A stretch of DNA of 45,141 bases from Telmatospirillum sp. (GCA_009712185.1 WASQ01000028.1:9561-54701); one strand, 5' to 3'. Counted from the first letter of the stretch, positions 1 through 8,807 are shown. Notes: generated by a model from the letters alone, not told the origin. Program-made: numbers and translations.

Positions 1-503
1 CGACCCGCGGCCCGGGCCGCGCCCCGGCCGCCGCCCGCCGCGGCCGCGGCCGCGCCGACCGACACCGCATAGGGGGCGGCGGTCAGATCCTCCAGCCAGG
101 GCATCAGGTCCGGTAACGGCCATCCGCCGGCCAGTGTCGCGATGAAGGCCTGCCCCTGGGCGCGCGATTCGAGAGCGGTCTCGGCGGTGCCGCGCCAGGC
201 GTTGCCAAGCTCGATCACCGATCTCAGACCTGCCCGGTCGCCGGCCGAGACATGATCGTGCGCCGCAAGAAGCAGGGCGCTGTCGACCCTCACGCCACCA
301 TGCGCCAGAATTCGGGCGATCCATTGCCGGGCCGTGGGCTCGTCCCGGACGAGACCGGCCTCCACCGCCTGTTCGATCCCGTGGGAATAGCTGAATCCAC
401 CGACCGGAAAGGCCGGCGACAGCCAGTTCATCAACAACAGCAGGGCGTCCAGTCGCGGTCTCCTATCCGCCGGTCCCTGATCAGCCATGGTCATGGAGGC
501 CAT
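1..503 (-). CDS. ureF: Urease accessory protein UreF (3' part missing at window edge)
   Basis: UreF works with UreD and UreG to load nickel and CO2 into apo-urease in the cytoplasm. About 167 codons are visible; the C-terminus lies beyond position 1. The N-terminal half carries the typical UreF pattern: LLLLMNWLSPAFPVGGFSYS followed by HGIEQAVEAG, then a Leu/Ala-rich helical body, and near the edge an APYAVSVG segment running into a very Ala/Gly-rich stretch. Three in-frame ATGs occur at 503, 494 and 488. The one at 503 has an AGGA ribosome site 5 nt upstream, so it is chosen; the ATG at 488 would give an 8-nt overlap with the ureE stop. Last visible gene of the urease operon; ureG probably follows outside the window (inference). 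Identity is secure, the exact start is not. Confidence 0.9.
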   Translation of the reverse strand, partial: MASMTMADQGPADRRPRLDALLLLMNWLSPAFPVGGFSYSHGIEQAVEAGLVRDEPTARQWIARILAHGGVRVDSALLLAAHDHVSAGDRAGLRSVIELGNAWRGTAETALESRAQGQAFIATLAGGWPLPDLMPWLEDLTAAPYAVSVGAAAAAAGGGRGAARAAG

Positions 504-1011
504 GATGGTCCTGATGCGGGTGATGGTGATGCGGTCCTCCCGGTGGATGGACAGGGATGTCCTCCCGCGATCCGGATGCTGCATAGGCGCCGGCCTCGGC
601 CTGGAAAGGGGCGAGGCCGGGGGTGATCCTCCCTCCCAGGCCCACGACCATGGCGGCCAGAACATGGTCCTGGAGAATACGCAATCCGCCGGAGGACAGA
701 ACCTCGATCGGCGTGTGACGATTGCCGATATGCCATGCGATCCGGGCCAGGGTGCGGCTGTCGCCGGTCTCGATATCGATGACCGGTTCCTCGGCCGCCC
801 GTACCAGGATGAACCCGCCTTCGCGGAGTTCCAGCCCGTCGCCATCCCCCAGCAGCGTCGCCTCCGGCAGGTCCAGCAGAAAGTCGGATCCTGCGTCGTC
901 GGTCATAACCAGACGGCGCCGATGCCGGTCGGCAAAGGGAAGCGTGACGGTGCCGGCCGTGTCGGCCGGGGGCCAGGTGCCGGCAAGATGATGCCGGATG
1001 GCGTTTCGCAT
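481..1011 (-). CDS. ureE: Urease accessory protein UreE, nickel metallochaperone
   Basis: UreE delivers Ni2+ to the urease maturation complex. The 176-residue protein has the N-terminal peptide-binding-like domain (PFADRHRRRLVM, then DLPEATLLGDGDGL) and the C-terminal metal-binding domain with WHIGNRHTP and LQDHVLAAMV. The last 22 residues are a histidine-rich tail (HPPGGPHHHHPHQDHHGLHD, then HG) containing 10 histidines, as in nickel-storing UreE proteins of the Klebsiella type. The start is ATG at 1011 with a near-perfect AAGGAGGT ribosome site, which sits on the ureC stop region 10 nt away. The gene overlaps ureF at its 3' end. Such a strong ribosome site in the middle of the operon suggests efficient independent initiation (inference). 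Confidence 0.93.
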   Translation of the reverse strand: MRNAIRHHLAGTWPPADTAGTVTLPFADRHRRRLVMTDDAGSDFLLDLPEATLLGDGDGLELREGGFILVRAAEEPVIDIETGDSRTLARIAWHIGNRHTPIEVLSSGGLRILQDHVLAAMVVGLGGRITPGLAPFQAEAGAYAASGSREDIPVHPPGGPHHHHPHQDHHGLHDHG

Positions 1012-1021
1012 CAGGACCTCC

Positions 1022-2728
1022 TTAAAAAAGAAAATAGCGCTGGGCCAGCGGCAGTTCGGCGGCCGGTTCGCAGGTCAGAAGCAGGCCATCGGCGCGGACT
1101 TCGTAGGTTTCGGGATCGACCTCGATGACCGGGCAGGCGTCATTTCCCACCATCGCCGCCTTGGTCAGTCCGCGGGTTCCCGAAACCGCCAGCGTCTTTC
1201 GGGCCAGCCCCAGGCGTCGCCCGATTCCATCCTCTTCCGCCGCCCGGCTGACAAAGGTGACGGCGCTTTCCGACAGGGCGCGTCCCATCGCCCCGAACAT
1301 CGGTCGGTAATGCACGGGTTGCGGTGTCGGAATCGAGGCATTGGGATCGCCCATCGCGGCGGCCGCGATGGTGCCGCATTTCAGCACAAGGTCGGGTTTC
1401 ACCCCGAAAAACGCCGGCTGCCACAGCACCAGATCGGCCAGTTTGCCGACCGCGATCGACCCCAGATGCCCCGAGATGCCGTGGGTGATGGCGGGATTGA
1501 TGGTGTATTTGGCGATATAGCGGCGGACCCGGAGGTTGTCGTTGCCGGCGTCGCCGGCCAGCGGCCCCCGTTGACGGCGCATCTTGTGAGCGGTCTGCCA
1601 GGTGCGGATGATCACCTCGCCGATGCGGCCCATGGCCTGACTGTCCGAACTCATCATACTGATCGCGCCGATATCGTGCAGAACATCTTCCGCGGCGATG
1701 GTTTCGCGCCGGATCCGGCTTTCGGCGAAGGCGACATCCTCGGGGATCGCGGGATCCAGATGATGGCAGACCATCAGCATGTCGAGATGTTCGTCCAGCG
1801 TGTTGACCGTGAAGGGGCGGGTCGGATTGGTTGACGACGGCAGGACATTGGCGATGCCGCAGAGCCGGATGATGTCGGGCGCGTGTCCGCCTCCGGCGCC
1901 CTCGGTATGGAAGGAATGGATCGTGCGGCCTTTGAAGGCGGCCACCGTGTCTTCACAAAAGCCCCCCTCGTTCAGCGTGTCGGTGTGAATCGCGACCTGG
2001 ATGTCGTGGTTCTCGGCCACTGTCAGGCAGGCGTCGATCGCGGCCGGCGTGGTTCCCCAGTCCTCATGCAGCTTGAGGCCGCAGGCGCCGCCCAGAATCT
2101 GTTCTTCCAGGGCGGCGGGCAGCGTCGCATTGCCTTTGCCGAAAAACCCCACATTGACCGGCAGCGCCTCCGCCGCCGCCAGCATCCGGGCCAGATGCCA
2201 GGGGCCGGGGGTGCAGGTGGTGGCGTTGGTGCCTTCCGCCGGGCCGGTGCCACCCCCCAGCAGGGTGGTGACGCCGGAATAAAGCGCGTCTTCCGCCTGT
2301 TGCGGGCAGATGAAATGGATATGGCTGTCGATGCCGCCGGCGGTCAGGATCCGGCCTTCTCCGGCGATGATTTCGGTGCCGGGGCCGATGACGATGTCGA
2401 CACCATCCTGGATGTCGGGATTGCCGGCTTTGCCGATGCCCGCGATCCGGCCGTCCTTCAAACCGACGTCGGCCTTGACGATGCCCCAGTGGTCGATGAT
2501 CAGGGCATTGGTGATCACCGTGTCGACCGCGCCGTCGGCCCGGGTTCGCTGGGATTGCCCCATTCCGTCGCGGATGACTTTGCCGCCGCCGAATTTCACT
2601 TCCTCGCCATAGCGGGTGCGGTCCTCCTCGACCTCCACCACCAGATCGGTGTCGGCCAGCCGGACCTTGTCGCCGGTGGTCGGGCCGAACATGGCCGCAT
2701 AGGCCCCTCTTTCAATTTCGTATGCCAT
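1022..2728 (-). CDS. ureC: Urease alpha (catalytic) subunit UreC
   Basis: This is the catalytic subunit that hydrolyses urea to ammonia and carbamate at a dinuclear nickel site. The 568 residues match the usual length. All active-site residues are present with a constant +2 offset from the Klebsiella numbering: His136 and His138 (SHIHF), the carbamylated Lys219 (GLKLHEDWG), His248 ([12 protein letters not shown]), His274 ([15 protein letters not shown]), the flap Cys321-His322 (MVCHHLD) and Asp362 (SSDSQAMG). The N-terminus [20 protein letters not shown] is typical. The ATG at 2728 lies 2 nt after the ureB stop, with GGAGGA inside the end of ureB as ribosome site, so translation is probably coupled. 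Enzyme expected to be active. Confidence 0.98.
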   Translation of the reverse strand: MAYEIERGAYAAMFGPTTGDKVRLADTDLVVEVEEDRTRYGEEVKFGGGKVIRDGMGQSQRTRADGAVDTVITNALIIDHWGIVKADVGLKDGRIAGIGKAGNPDIQDGVDIVIGPGTEIIAGEGRILTAGGIDSHIHFICPQQAEDALYSGVTTLLGGGTGPAEGTNATTCTPGPWHLARMLAAAEALPVNVGFFGKGNATLPAALEEQILGGACGLKLHEDWGTTPAAIDACLTVAENHDIQVAIHTDTLNEGGFCEDTVAAFKGRTIHSFHTEGAGGGHAPDIIRLCGIANVLPSSTNPTRPFTVNTLDEHLDMLMVCHHLDPAIPEDVAFAESRIRRETIAAEDVLHDIGAISMMSSDSQAMGRIGEVIIRTWQTAHKMRRQRGPLAGDAGNDNLRVRRYIAKYTINPAITHGISGHLGSIAVGKLADLVLWQPAFFGVKPDLVLKCGTIAAAAMGDPNASIPTPQPVHYRPMFGAMGRALSESAVTFVSRAAEEDGIGRRLGLARKTLAVSGTRGLTKAAMVGNDACPVIEVDPETYEVRADGLLLTCEPAAELPLAQRYFLF

Positions 2729-2730
2729 GG

Positions 2731-3171
2731 TCAGTCCTCCACCGGATCCCGAGTGCCGTCCTGGGGGCCGTCGACGGCCTTGCCGTCCTGGGGGCCGTTG
2801 ACGGCCTTGCCGTCCAGGGGGCTGTTGACGGCCTTGCCGTCCAGGGGGCTGTTGACGGCCTTGCCGTCCAGGGGGCCGTTGACGGCCCCGCTGAATCCGA
2901 AGACGTGCCGGTTGCCGCGAAAGGCGATCAGCGTGACCTCGCGGGTCTGGCCGGGCTCGAACCGCTGGGCAGTGCCGGCCGGAATGTCCAGCCGGCAGCC
3001 GCGGCTTTTCTCACGGTCGAAGCGCAAGGCGCGGTTGACTTCGAAAAAGTGAAAGTGCGACCCCACCTGGATCGGGCGGTCGCCGGTGTTGGCTACCGTC
3101 AGGGTGATGGTCCGCCGCCCCTCGTTCAGGACGAGGGTGCCGGGCCGGATGATCATTTCGCCGGGTTTCAT
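2731..3171 (-). CDS. ureB: Urease beta subunit UreB with a repeat-expanded C-terminus
   Basis: UreB is a structural subunit of the urease (UreABC)3 complex. Residues 1 to about 95 are canonical: [19 protein letters not shown], then [15 protein letters not shown] and [15 protein letters not shown], ending [13 protein letters not shown]. Normal UreB proteins of about 100-106 residues stop near there, but this one continues for roughly 45 residues made of five near-identical 9-residue units (DGKAVNSPL and variants), encoded by a 27-bp tandem repeat. An upstream in-frame start at 3195 would add 8 residues. The ATG at 3171 is preferred because a GAGG ribosome site, overlapping the ureA stop, lies 6-7 nt before it and the protein then starts like other UreB proteins. 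Length 146 residues. Confidence 0.95.
   Translation of the reverse strand: MKPGEMIIRPGTLVLNEGRRTITLTVANTGDRPIQVGSHFHFFEVNRALRFDREKSRGCRLDIPAGTAQRFEPGQTREVTLIAFRGNRHVFGFSGAVNGPLDGKAVNSPLDGKAVNSPLDGKAVNGPQDGKAVDGPQDGTRDPVED
2754..2887. repeat. 27-bp tandem repeat (minisatellite) inside the 3' end of ureB
   Basis: Four full 27-bp units (2761-2787, 2788-2814, 2815-2841, 2842-2868) and a 19-nt partial unit (2869-2887) follow each other without gaps; a TGCCGTC fragment precedes the first. Units differ at only a few positions (CTGGGGG or CAGGGGG; GCCGTC, GCCGTT or GCTGTT). Because 27 is divisible by three, copy-number change keeps ureB in frame. The two central units are identical, which points to recent slippage duplication. 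The repeat grows out of the normal UreB ending NGPLDG. Confidence 0.97.
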
Positions 3172-3178
3172 GGAGACC

Positions 3179-3481
3179 TCACCGGATCGGGGCATGGACG
3201 GTCACCAGTTTGGTGCCGTCGGGAAACGTGGCTTCGACCTGGATCTCGCCGATCATCTCGGCGATCCCCTCCATCACCTGATCGCGGGAAAGAACCCTGG
3301 CGCCCTCCGCCATCAGGTCGGCGACCGACCGGCCGTCGCGCGCGCCTTCCACCACGAAGTCGGTGATCAGCGCCACCGCCTCGGGATAGTTGAGGCGCAC
3401 GCCCCGTTCCAGGCGCCGCCTTGCCACGATGGCGGCCATGGCCACCAGCAGCTTGTCCTTCTCCCTGGGGGACAGATTCAC
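3179..3481 (-). CDS. ureA: Urease gamma subunit UreA
   Basis: The small structural subunit of urease. The 100 residues match the family length, with [20 protein letters not shown] at the start, the central [22 protein letters not shown] and the ending [16 protein letters not shown]. The start codon is GTG at 3481, preceded by AGGAG with 7-nt spacing, in a 43-nt gap after ureD. The TGA stop lies 7 nt before the ureB ATG at 3171, within the ureB ribosome site. Gene order D-A-B-C-E-F is common in alphaproteobacteria. Confidence 0.97.
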   Translation of the reverse strand: MNLSPREKDKLLVAMAAIVARRRLERGVRLNYPEAVALITDFVVEGARDGRSVADLMAEGARVLSRDQVMEGIAEMIGEIQVEATFPDGTKLVTVHAPIR

Positions 3482-3524
3482 CGCTTTTCTCCTTTCCTGG
3501 TCTTGCCCTCTGGCGCGAGGGAAA

Positions 3525-4415
3525 TCAGATATGCCAAAGACGGGGCAGCGACCGGGGCCATCCGCCTGCCGCGCCGCGCAGAGTGCTCCATGCCGTGGCG
3601 AAGGAGCGGCGAAGCGTCATCCCATCCGTCCCCAGCCAGCGGCCGATCAGCATGCCATTGACGATGCTGGCGCCGAATTTCACCGCCGGGGGGCAGGGGC
3701 AGGATCGCAGGACCGGCAACAGCCGCCGGGGGTCGTCGACCACCATCAACAGTGTGGCGGCCCCATGGGCGCCACCGAAACCCGCCGGAGCGTCAAGATG
3801 ACGGGCGATGTCGCCGTCGAGCCGCAGGGCGTCGTACCAGGCCAGCCGTCCGTCCCGCGCGATCCGCCAACTGTCGCTGATCAGCCCGGTCCGCATGCGT
3901 TCGCCGCGCGCGATCCGGCCGAACACCAGGATTTCTCCGGCCATCAGGGTTCCTCCCGGCGCGACGTCGGCCACCGTGCGCCGGCACAACCGGGCGCCGT
4001 CGAACAGGATCGTCTCCTGCGGCAGGACTTCCATCCAGCCACCCGGCCCCACGGAAAGCCGCACGTCGATGTGACTGTCGGCACCGGTCGAGCGGTAGAC
4101 CTTCTCGGCCGCCTGTGCCACGAACAATCCCGCCGCGCCGGCTCCTACGGCAAGATCGAGGGAAAGCCGGTCGCCCCCGACCACGCCGCCGGATACCGAA
4201 CACAGGGCCGCTGTCAGGGGGTCGCCGGCCGCGGGAAGGGGGAAAAGGACGCGCAAGGGAACCCGCTGGCGAAGTCCGGCCAGGGCGGTTCCCGACTCGC
4301 CTGACGCCAATGCGACATGGGCATAGCCTGTGACCCCCGTTCCCGGGGGGATCGCGGGGACCGGCGTCCCGCCGGCCGGAACCGCCTGATCATACCGTGA
4401 GGTGACGTCTGACAT
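3525..4415 (-). CDS. ureD: Urease accessory protein UreD (UreH)
   Basis: UreD is the scaffold that binds apo-urease and recruits UreF/UreG for nickel insertion. The 296 residues show the family pattern: a beta-rich body with [62 protein letters not shown] and [16 protein letters not shown] near the C-terminus. The ATG at 4415 lies inside the end of urtE (26-nt overlap), joining the urea transporter and urease gene sets into one transcription unit. The protein starts with a short low-complexity leader (residues 1-30), so a later start cannot be excluded. Confidence 0.94.
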   Translation of the reverse strand: MSDVTSRYDQAVPAGGTPVPAIPPGTGVTGYAHVALASGESGTALAGLRQRVPLRVLFPLPAAGDPLTAALCSVSGGVVGGDRLSLDLAVGAGAAGLFVAQAAEKVYRSTGADSHIDVRLSVGPGGWMEVLPQETILFDGARLCRRTVADVAPGGTLMAGEILVFGRIARGERMRTGLISDSWRIARDGRLAWYDALRLDGDIARHLDAPAGFGGAHGAATLLMVVDDPRRLLPVLRSCPCPPAVKFGASIVNGMLIGRWLGTDGMTLRRSFATAWSTLRGAAGGWPRSLPRLWHI

Positions 4416-5085
4416 CCTGTTCCGCCAGTGTTGCCCCGGGTCCGGACATCACGACCTCGCCTCTGTCCATCACGACAAGATCATCGGCCAGTTCGCGTGC
4501 GAAGTCGAAATATTGCTCAACCAGGAGGATAGCCATTGTTCCCTGGGCGGCCAACGTCCTGATCACGCGCCCGATGTCCCGGATGATCGAAGGTTGGATC
4601 CCCTCCGTCGGTTCATCCAGGATCAGAAGACGCGGACGCGTCACCAGGGCGCGGGCGATGGCGAGTTGCTGCTGCTGGCCCCCGGACAGATCGCCACCGC
4701 GGCGGTCCATCATGTCGGAAAGCACCGGGAACAATTCGAAGATGCCGGGCGGCAGAACGCGGTCGCCGCGTGCCAATGGCGCCAGTCCGGTTTCCAGGTT
4801 TTCCCGGACCGTGAGGCGGGGAAAGATTTCCCGACCCTGGGGAACAAAGCCGATGCCGCGGCGCGCACGGTCATGGGCGGGCCTCCGCGTGATGTCGGCG
4901 CCTTCCCACCGGACATGACCGCCGGCCACCGGCTGCAAGCCCATGATCGCACGCATCAGGCTGGTCTTCCCGACGCCGTTGCGGCCCAGCACACAGGTCA
5001 CGCGGCCCGGGGGCGCGGTCAGCGAGACGCCGCGCAGGGCGCGGCTGGCGCCATAGAACAGGTCGATGGTATCGACAGAGAGCAT
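4390..5085 (-). CDS. urtE: Urea ABC transporter ATP-binding protein UrtE
   Basis: One of the two ATPases of the UrtABCDE high-affinity urea importer (hydrophobic-amino-acid-type ABC family, LivF branch). From the chosen start the protein has 231 residues, the usual UrtE length. Visible motifs are Walker A GRNGVGKTS, the Q-loop region FVPQGREIFPRLTV, signature LSGGQQQQLAIARAL and Walker B LLILDEPTEGIQPS, plus the switch region LLVEQYFDFA typical of UrtE. A GTG at 5136 overlapping the urtD stop (GTGA) would add 17 residues. The ATG at 5085 has AGGAG about 9 nt upstream and begins with the family-like MLSVDTIDLFYG, so it is preferred. Confidence 0.95.
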   Translation of the reverse strand: MLSVDTIDLFYGASRALRGVSLTAPPGRVTCVLGRNGVGKTSLMRAIMGLQPVAGGHVRWEGADITRRPAHDRARRGIGFVPQGREIFPRLTVRENLETGLAPLARGDRVLPPGIFELFPVLSDMMDRRGGDLSGGQQQQLAIARALVTRPRLLILDEPTEGIQPSIIRDIGRVIRTLAAQGTMAILLVEQYFDFARELADDLVVMDRGEVVMSGPGATLAEQDVRRHLTV

Positions 5086-5132
5086 ACCCGGAAACTCCTT
5101 CTCCACCCCGGGTGACGGGAACCGGTCCGGCG

Positions 5133-5939
5133 TCACCGGCCGAGATAGACCTCGACGACGCGGGGGTCGGCCTGAATCCTGTCCAGTCCGCCCTCGGCCA
5201 GGACACGCCCCTCATGCAGGACCGTGACCTTGGCTCCCAGCGACCTGACGAAATCCATGTCATGTTCGACGACCATCAGAGAGCGCGGTCCGAAAGACCG
5301 GTCCCGGGCAAGGTCCAGGATCAGTTCGGCCGTTGCCGCGGTTTCGGCGTCGGTGAGACCGGCCACCGGTTCGTCCAGCAGCAGCAGGCGCTGGTCCTGA
5401 ACCAGCAGCATGCCGATCTCGAGCCATTGCTTTTCGCCATGCGACAACTGTCCGGCCATCAGGCGTGCCTTTGGCGACAACCCGATCTGGCCCAGGACAT
5501 GGGCAATCCGGTCTGCCGATTCCGACGTCAGGACGAAACGGAGCGTCGCCCACAATCCCCGTGGGGCCCGCAAGGCCAGTTCCAGATTCTCGAGTACGGT
5601 GAGGCGTTCGAACACCGTCGGCTTCTGGAATTTGCGGCCGATACCAAGGTTGGCGATCCGGTTTTCCGAAAGACGGGTCAGATCGATGCCGCCGTCGAAC
5701 AGGACGTCGCCCCTGTCCGGCCGTGTCTTGCCCGTGATGACGTCCATCATGGTGGTCTTGCCGGCTCCGTTCGGCCCGATGACGGTGCGAAGTTCGCCGG
5801 GGGCGATGACCAGGGACAAGCCGTTCAGCGCGCGAAATCCGTCGAAACTGACATGGACGTCGTCCAGGTACAGGATGCTGCCGGCTGCGGCCTGCCGGCC
5901 ACCGGACGGCTCGTCCACGGGGAGGGTTCCGTCAGGCAT
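5133..5939 (-). CDS. urtD: Urea ABC transporter ATP-binding protein UrtD
   Basis: The second ATPase of the urea importer (LivG branch). The 268 residues include Walker A GPNGAGKTTMM, the UrtD-type GRKFQKPTVFERLTV Q-loop, signature LSHGEKQWLEIGM, Walker B LLLLDEPVAGLT and switch histidine in VVEHDMDFV. A Gly/Ala-rich leader of about 20 residues precedes the nucleotide-binding domain. ATG at 5939 with GGAG 8 nt upstream; the start overlaps the urtC stop by 8 nt. The SHGEKQWLEIGM signature separates UrtD from ordinary LivG proteins. Confidence 0.96.
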   Translation of the reverse strand: MPDGTLPVDEPSGGRQAAAGSILYLDDVHVSFDGFRALNGLSLVIAPGELRTVIGPNGAGKTTMMDVITGKTRPDRGDVLFDGGIDLTRLSENRIANLGIGRKFQKPTVFERLTVLENLELALRAPRGLWATLRFVLTSESADRIAHVLGQIGLSPKARLMAGQLSHGEKQWLEIGMLLVQDQRLLLLDEPVAGLTDAETAATAELILDLARDRSFGPRSLMVVEHDMDFVRSLGAKVTVLHEGRVLAEGGLDRIQADPRVVEVYLGR

Positions 5940-7083
5940 GCTTTTTCTCCGGGGTCCCGCTATCGCGGGGGCGGGACCGGAAAGACGTTTTCTGCCGAAG
6001 CCGCGCCGCCAGTCCGACCAGACCGTCGGGCAGAACCAGCGTCACGGCGATGAACAGCGCGCCCAGAAAAAAGAGCCAGGCGTCGGGGAATGCCCCCGTC
6101 AGCCATGTCTTCAGGGCGTTGACGGCCAAGGCTCCCAGGACCGCGCCCGACAGGGTTCCCCGGCCGCCGACCGCGACCCAGACGGCGATTTCGATGGAGT
6201 TGGCGGGTGAAAACTCGGACGGATTGATGATGCCCACCTGCGGCACGTAAAGCGCGCCGGCCAGTCCGGCCAGGGCCGCCGACAGCGTGAAGGCGAACAG
6301 TTTGGTGGCGGTGACCGAATATCCCAGGAAGCGGACCCGGCTTTCGGCATCGCGCATCGCCATCATCACCCGGCCCTGCTTGGTCCCGACGACATGCCGG
6401 CAGAGCAGCAGCGCGCCTCCCAGGGTCACCGCGCTGGCGAGGTAAAGGCCGATGCGCGTGCCCTGGCGCGACAGGTCGAACCCCAGCAGGTCCTTGAAGT
6501 CGGTCAGCCCGTTGTTGCCGCCGAACCCCATTTCATTGCGAAAGAAGGCCAGCATCAGCGCATAGGTCAGGGCTTGCGTGATAATCGACAGATAGACCCC
6601 GGTGATACGTGAGCGGAAAGCCAGCCAGCCAAACCCGAGCGCCAGCGCCGCCGGGACCAGGACCGCCATGGCCAGCGCCACGGCAAAGTGATCGAAGCCG
6701 GTCCAGTACCAGGGCAGCTCCTTCCAGGCGAGGAACACCATGAAGTCCGGAAGCTGGGGATTTCCGTAGACGCCGCGATCGCCGATCTCGCGCATCAGAT
6801 ACATTCCCATCGCGTAACCGCCCAGGGCGAAGAAAGCGCCCTGTCCCAGGGACAGGACGCCCGCATATCCCCAGATCAGATCCATCGCCAGCGCCAGCAG
6901 GGCGTAGCAAAGATATTTGCCGAGAAGAGGGACCACATAGTTCGGCAGATGCAGGGGGGATCCTTCGGGTGGAATCAGATTGAGGGCGGGCACGACCAGC
7001 AGAAGGATCGCGGCGGAGATCAGGAAACCGGCCGGAAACCGGCGGGCCGGCGCGGCGGACAGGGAATTGGCGATGGCTGTCAT
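5932..7083 (-). CDS. urtC: Urea ABC transporter permease UrtC
   Basis: An inner-membrane permease of the urea importer (LivM type). The open frame extends upstream into urtB, but the real start is ATG at 7083 (MTAIANSLSAAPARRF), 8 nt after the urtB stop, with GAGGGG ahead of it; this gives 383 residues. Multiple hydrophobic segments follow, including FLISAAILLLVVPALNLI, LLALAMDLIWGYAGVLSLGQ and the conserved YAMGMYLM. The loop LGYSVTATKLFAFTLSAALA and the GALYVPQVGIINPSEFSP segment are characteristic of UrtC. Confidence 0.95.
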   Translation of the reverse strand: MTAIANSLSAAPARRFPAGFLISAAILLLVVPALNLIPPEGSPLHLPNYVVPLLGKYLCYALLALAMDLIWGYAGVLSLGQGAFFALGGYAMGMYLMREIGDRGVYGNPQLPDFMVFLAWKELPWYWTGFDHFAVALAMAVLVPAALALGFGWLAFRSRITGVYLSIITQALTYALMLAFFRNEMGFGGNNGLTDFKDLLGFDLSRQGTRIGLYLASAVTLGGALLLCRHVVGTKQGRVMMAMRDAESRVRFLGYSVTATKLFAFTLSAALAGLAGALYVPQVGIINPSEFSPANSIEIAVWVAVGGRGTLSGAVLGALAVNALKTWLTGAFPDAWLFFLGALFIAVTLVLPDGLVGLAARLRQKTSFRSRPRDSGTPEKKHA

Positions 7084-7091
7084 GGCTAGTC

Positions 7092-8729
7092 TCACCCCTC
7101 GACGGAACGGCCCTTGAACGCGAAAAGTCCGCGTGGCCGCTTCTGGATGAACAGGATGATGAGGACCAGCACCAGGATCTTGCCCAGCATGGCTCCGGCA
7201 TAAGGCTCGAGAAGCTTGTTGAGGATGCCGAGGCTCAAGGCGCCCGCCAGCGTTCCCCACAGCGATCCGACGCCGCCGAATACGACGACCATGAAGCTGT
7301 CCACGATGTAGCCCTGGCCCAGATTCGGGCTGACATTGCCGATCTGGGACAGGGCCACCCCGGCGATGCCGGCGATCCCCGATCCCAGACCGAAGGTCAG
7401 GGCGTCGACCCGGCCCGCGGCAATGCCCATGGCCGACGCCATGGGGCGATTCTGCGAGACCGCGCGCATATGCAGGCCGAAACGGGAATAACGGAGCAGA
7501 GCGGCGAGGGCGGCCAGCAGGCCGAGACAGAACAGGATGATGGCCAGCCGGTTCCAGGTCAGCGTGAACCCGCCCGCAAGATCGACGCCGCCCGAAAGCC
7601 AGGAGGGATTGCCCACCTCCTTGTTGGGGGCGCCGAAAACGCTGCGGACCGCCTGTTGCAGGATCAGGCTGATCCCCCAGGTCGACAGAAGCGTTTCCAG
7701 CGGACGGCCGTAGAGATGGCGGATCAGGGTTCGTTCCAGGAGAACGCCGACGGCGCCCGCGACCAGAAAGGCCGCCGGAAGCGCCACCACCAGATAAGCG
7801 TCCGCGAAAGAGGACGGTAGAAAGGCGCGAAACGCCTCCTGCACCACATAGGTCGTATAGGCGCCCAGCATGATCATTTCGCCGTGCGCCATATTGATGA
7901 CACCCATCACTCCGAAGGTGATGGCGAGTCCGATGGCGCCCAGCAGCAGAACGCTGCCCTGTGACAGGCCCTGGAACAGATTGGCGCCGACGTCAATCAG
8001 CGACAGACGGACGGAAATGTCGTGGATCGCCCCCGCCGCCGCCTTCGACAGGTCGGGGTCTTTTTCGGTATCGCGATACTGCCGCAGGCGGCCCTCGACC
8101 ATGGGATCGGATGACGTCGCCAGGACGGCGATCGCCTCCTGTCGCAGGTGCCGTTCGGGTGAGCCGAGGTTCAGCAGGGCAAGGGCGGTCGCCGCCGCGG
8201 CCCGGACTCTGGCGTCCGTCTCCTCAGACAGCAACCCCTTGAGGGCGGCCGCGGCGCCGTCGGGTTGCCGTTCGGCCAGGGCCTCGACCGCCTTGATGCG
8301 GACGCCGGCCTCCGGGCTTTTCAGCGAAAGCCCTCCGATGACCCCGAGAATGACACCCCGGACACGGTTGTTGACCGGGATTTCCGACAGATCATCGGCG
8401 GTCAGTCCGGCAACCGCCTCTCCGGTCGCGGCGGAACGGAGCCCGGCATCCGGATCGCCATAGACGAGACCGTGGCCCGGGGCCTCATACAGATGTCCGT
8501 CCAGCATCGCCGACAACACCGGAAGCGCACGGGGATCCCCCAGCCGGCCCAACGCCTCGACGGCCGAGATCCGGTCGTCGTAGCTGTCTCCGTCAAGTCC
8601 GGCCAGGACATCGGTGAAGGAGGGAGCAGGCTGCGACGGGCCGGGTGCCGCGGGCGGCGGGGCGTTCCCGGCCAGGACCGGCAAAGGCGCCAGAAGAGCC
8701 AGGATCAGGGGAATATGCAGGATACGCAA
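7092..8729 (-). CDS. urtB: Urea ABC transporter permease UrtB with N-terminal HEAT-like extension
   Basis: The LivH-type permease partner of UrtC. The 545 residues fall into a signal-like hydrophobic leader (1-21), a periplasmic region of about 220 residues with helical HEAT-like repeats (DDRISAVEALGRLGDPRALP, VRIKAVEALAERQPDGAAAA, DARVRAAAATALALLNLGSP), and a multi-spanning permease from about residue 245 (GSVLLLGAIGLAITFGVMGV, NMAHGEMIMLGAYTTYVVQ, TWGISLILQQAVRSVFGAPN). Long UrtB proteins of this kind are known in proteobacteria; the role of the extension is not established. The start is TTG at 8729 with GGGAG about 9 nt upstream; no better start exists before the leader. Confidence 0.93.
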   Translation of the reverse strand: MRILHIPLILALLAPLPVLAGNAPPPAAPGPSQPAPSFTDVLAGLDGDSYDDRISAVEALGRLGDPRALPVLSAMLDGHLYEAPGHGLVYGDPDAGLRSAATGEAVAGLTADDLSEIPVNNRVRGVILGVIGGLSLKSPEAGVRIKAVEALAERQPDGAAAALKGLLSEETDARVRAAAATALALLNLGSPERHLRQEAIAVLATSSDPMVEGRLRQYRDTEKDPDLSKAAAGAIHDISVRLSLIDVGANLFQGLSQGSVLLLGAIGLAITFGVMGVINMAHGEMIMLGAYTTYVVQEAFRAFLPSSFADAYLVVALPAAFLVAGAVGVLLERTLIRHLYGRPLETLLSTWGISLILQQAVRSVFGAPNKEVGNPSWLSGGVDLAGGFTLTWNRLAIILFCLGLLAALAALLRYSRFGLHMRAVSQNRPMASAMGIAAGRVDALTFGLGSGIAGIAGVALSQIGNVSPNLGQGYIVDSFMVVVFGGVGSLWGTLAGALSLGILNKLLEPYAGAMLGKILVLVLIILFIQKRPRGLFAFKGRSVEG

Positions 8730-8766
8730 GGGATCGTTCTCCCGCTCGATAAAAGGGAGGCGTCAG

Positions 8767-8796
8767 GGCCGGAAGGGAGGGGCCTCCCTTCCGGCC
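8767..8796 (-). terminator. Strong intercistronic hairpin between urtA and urtB
   Basis: A perfect 14-bp inverted repeat (8767-8780 paired with 8783-8796) lies in the 78-nt gap after urtA. Only 2 nt separate the arms, so the real loop will open to at least 4 nt. There is no uridine run directly after it; a TTTT follows some 15 nt later on the minus strand. Hairpins in this position behind binding-protein genes commonly stabilise the upstream mRNA or partly terminate transcription, making the binding protein more abundant than the permeases; that role here is inferred. Confidence 0.6.
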
Positions 8797-8807
8797 GGCC
8801 CGGGGCG

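Noticed and set aside
2754-2887. Repeat array as a possible CRISPR
   Set aside because: Units are contiguous 27-bp copies without unique spacers and stay in the ureB frame.
5086-5136. GTG start for urtE overlapping urtD
   Set aside because: It would add 17 residues absent from typical UrtE proteins, whereas ATG 5085 has a good ribosome site and the family N-terminus.
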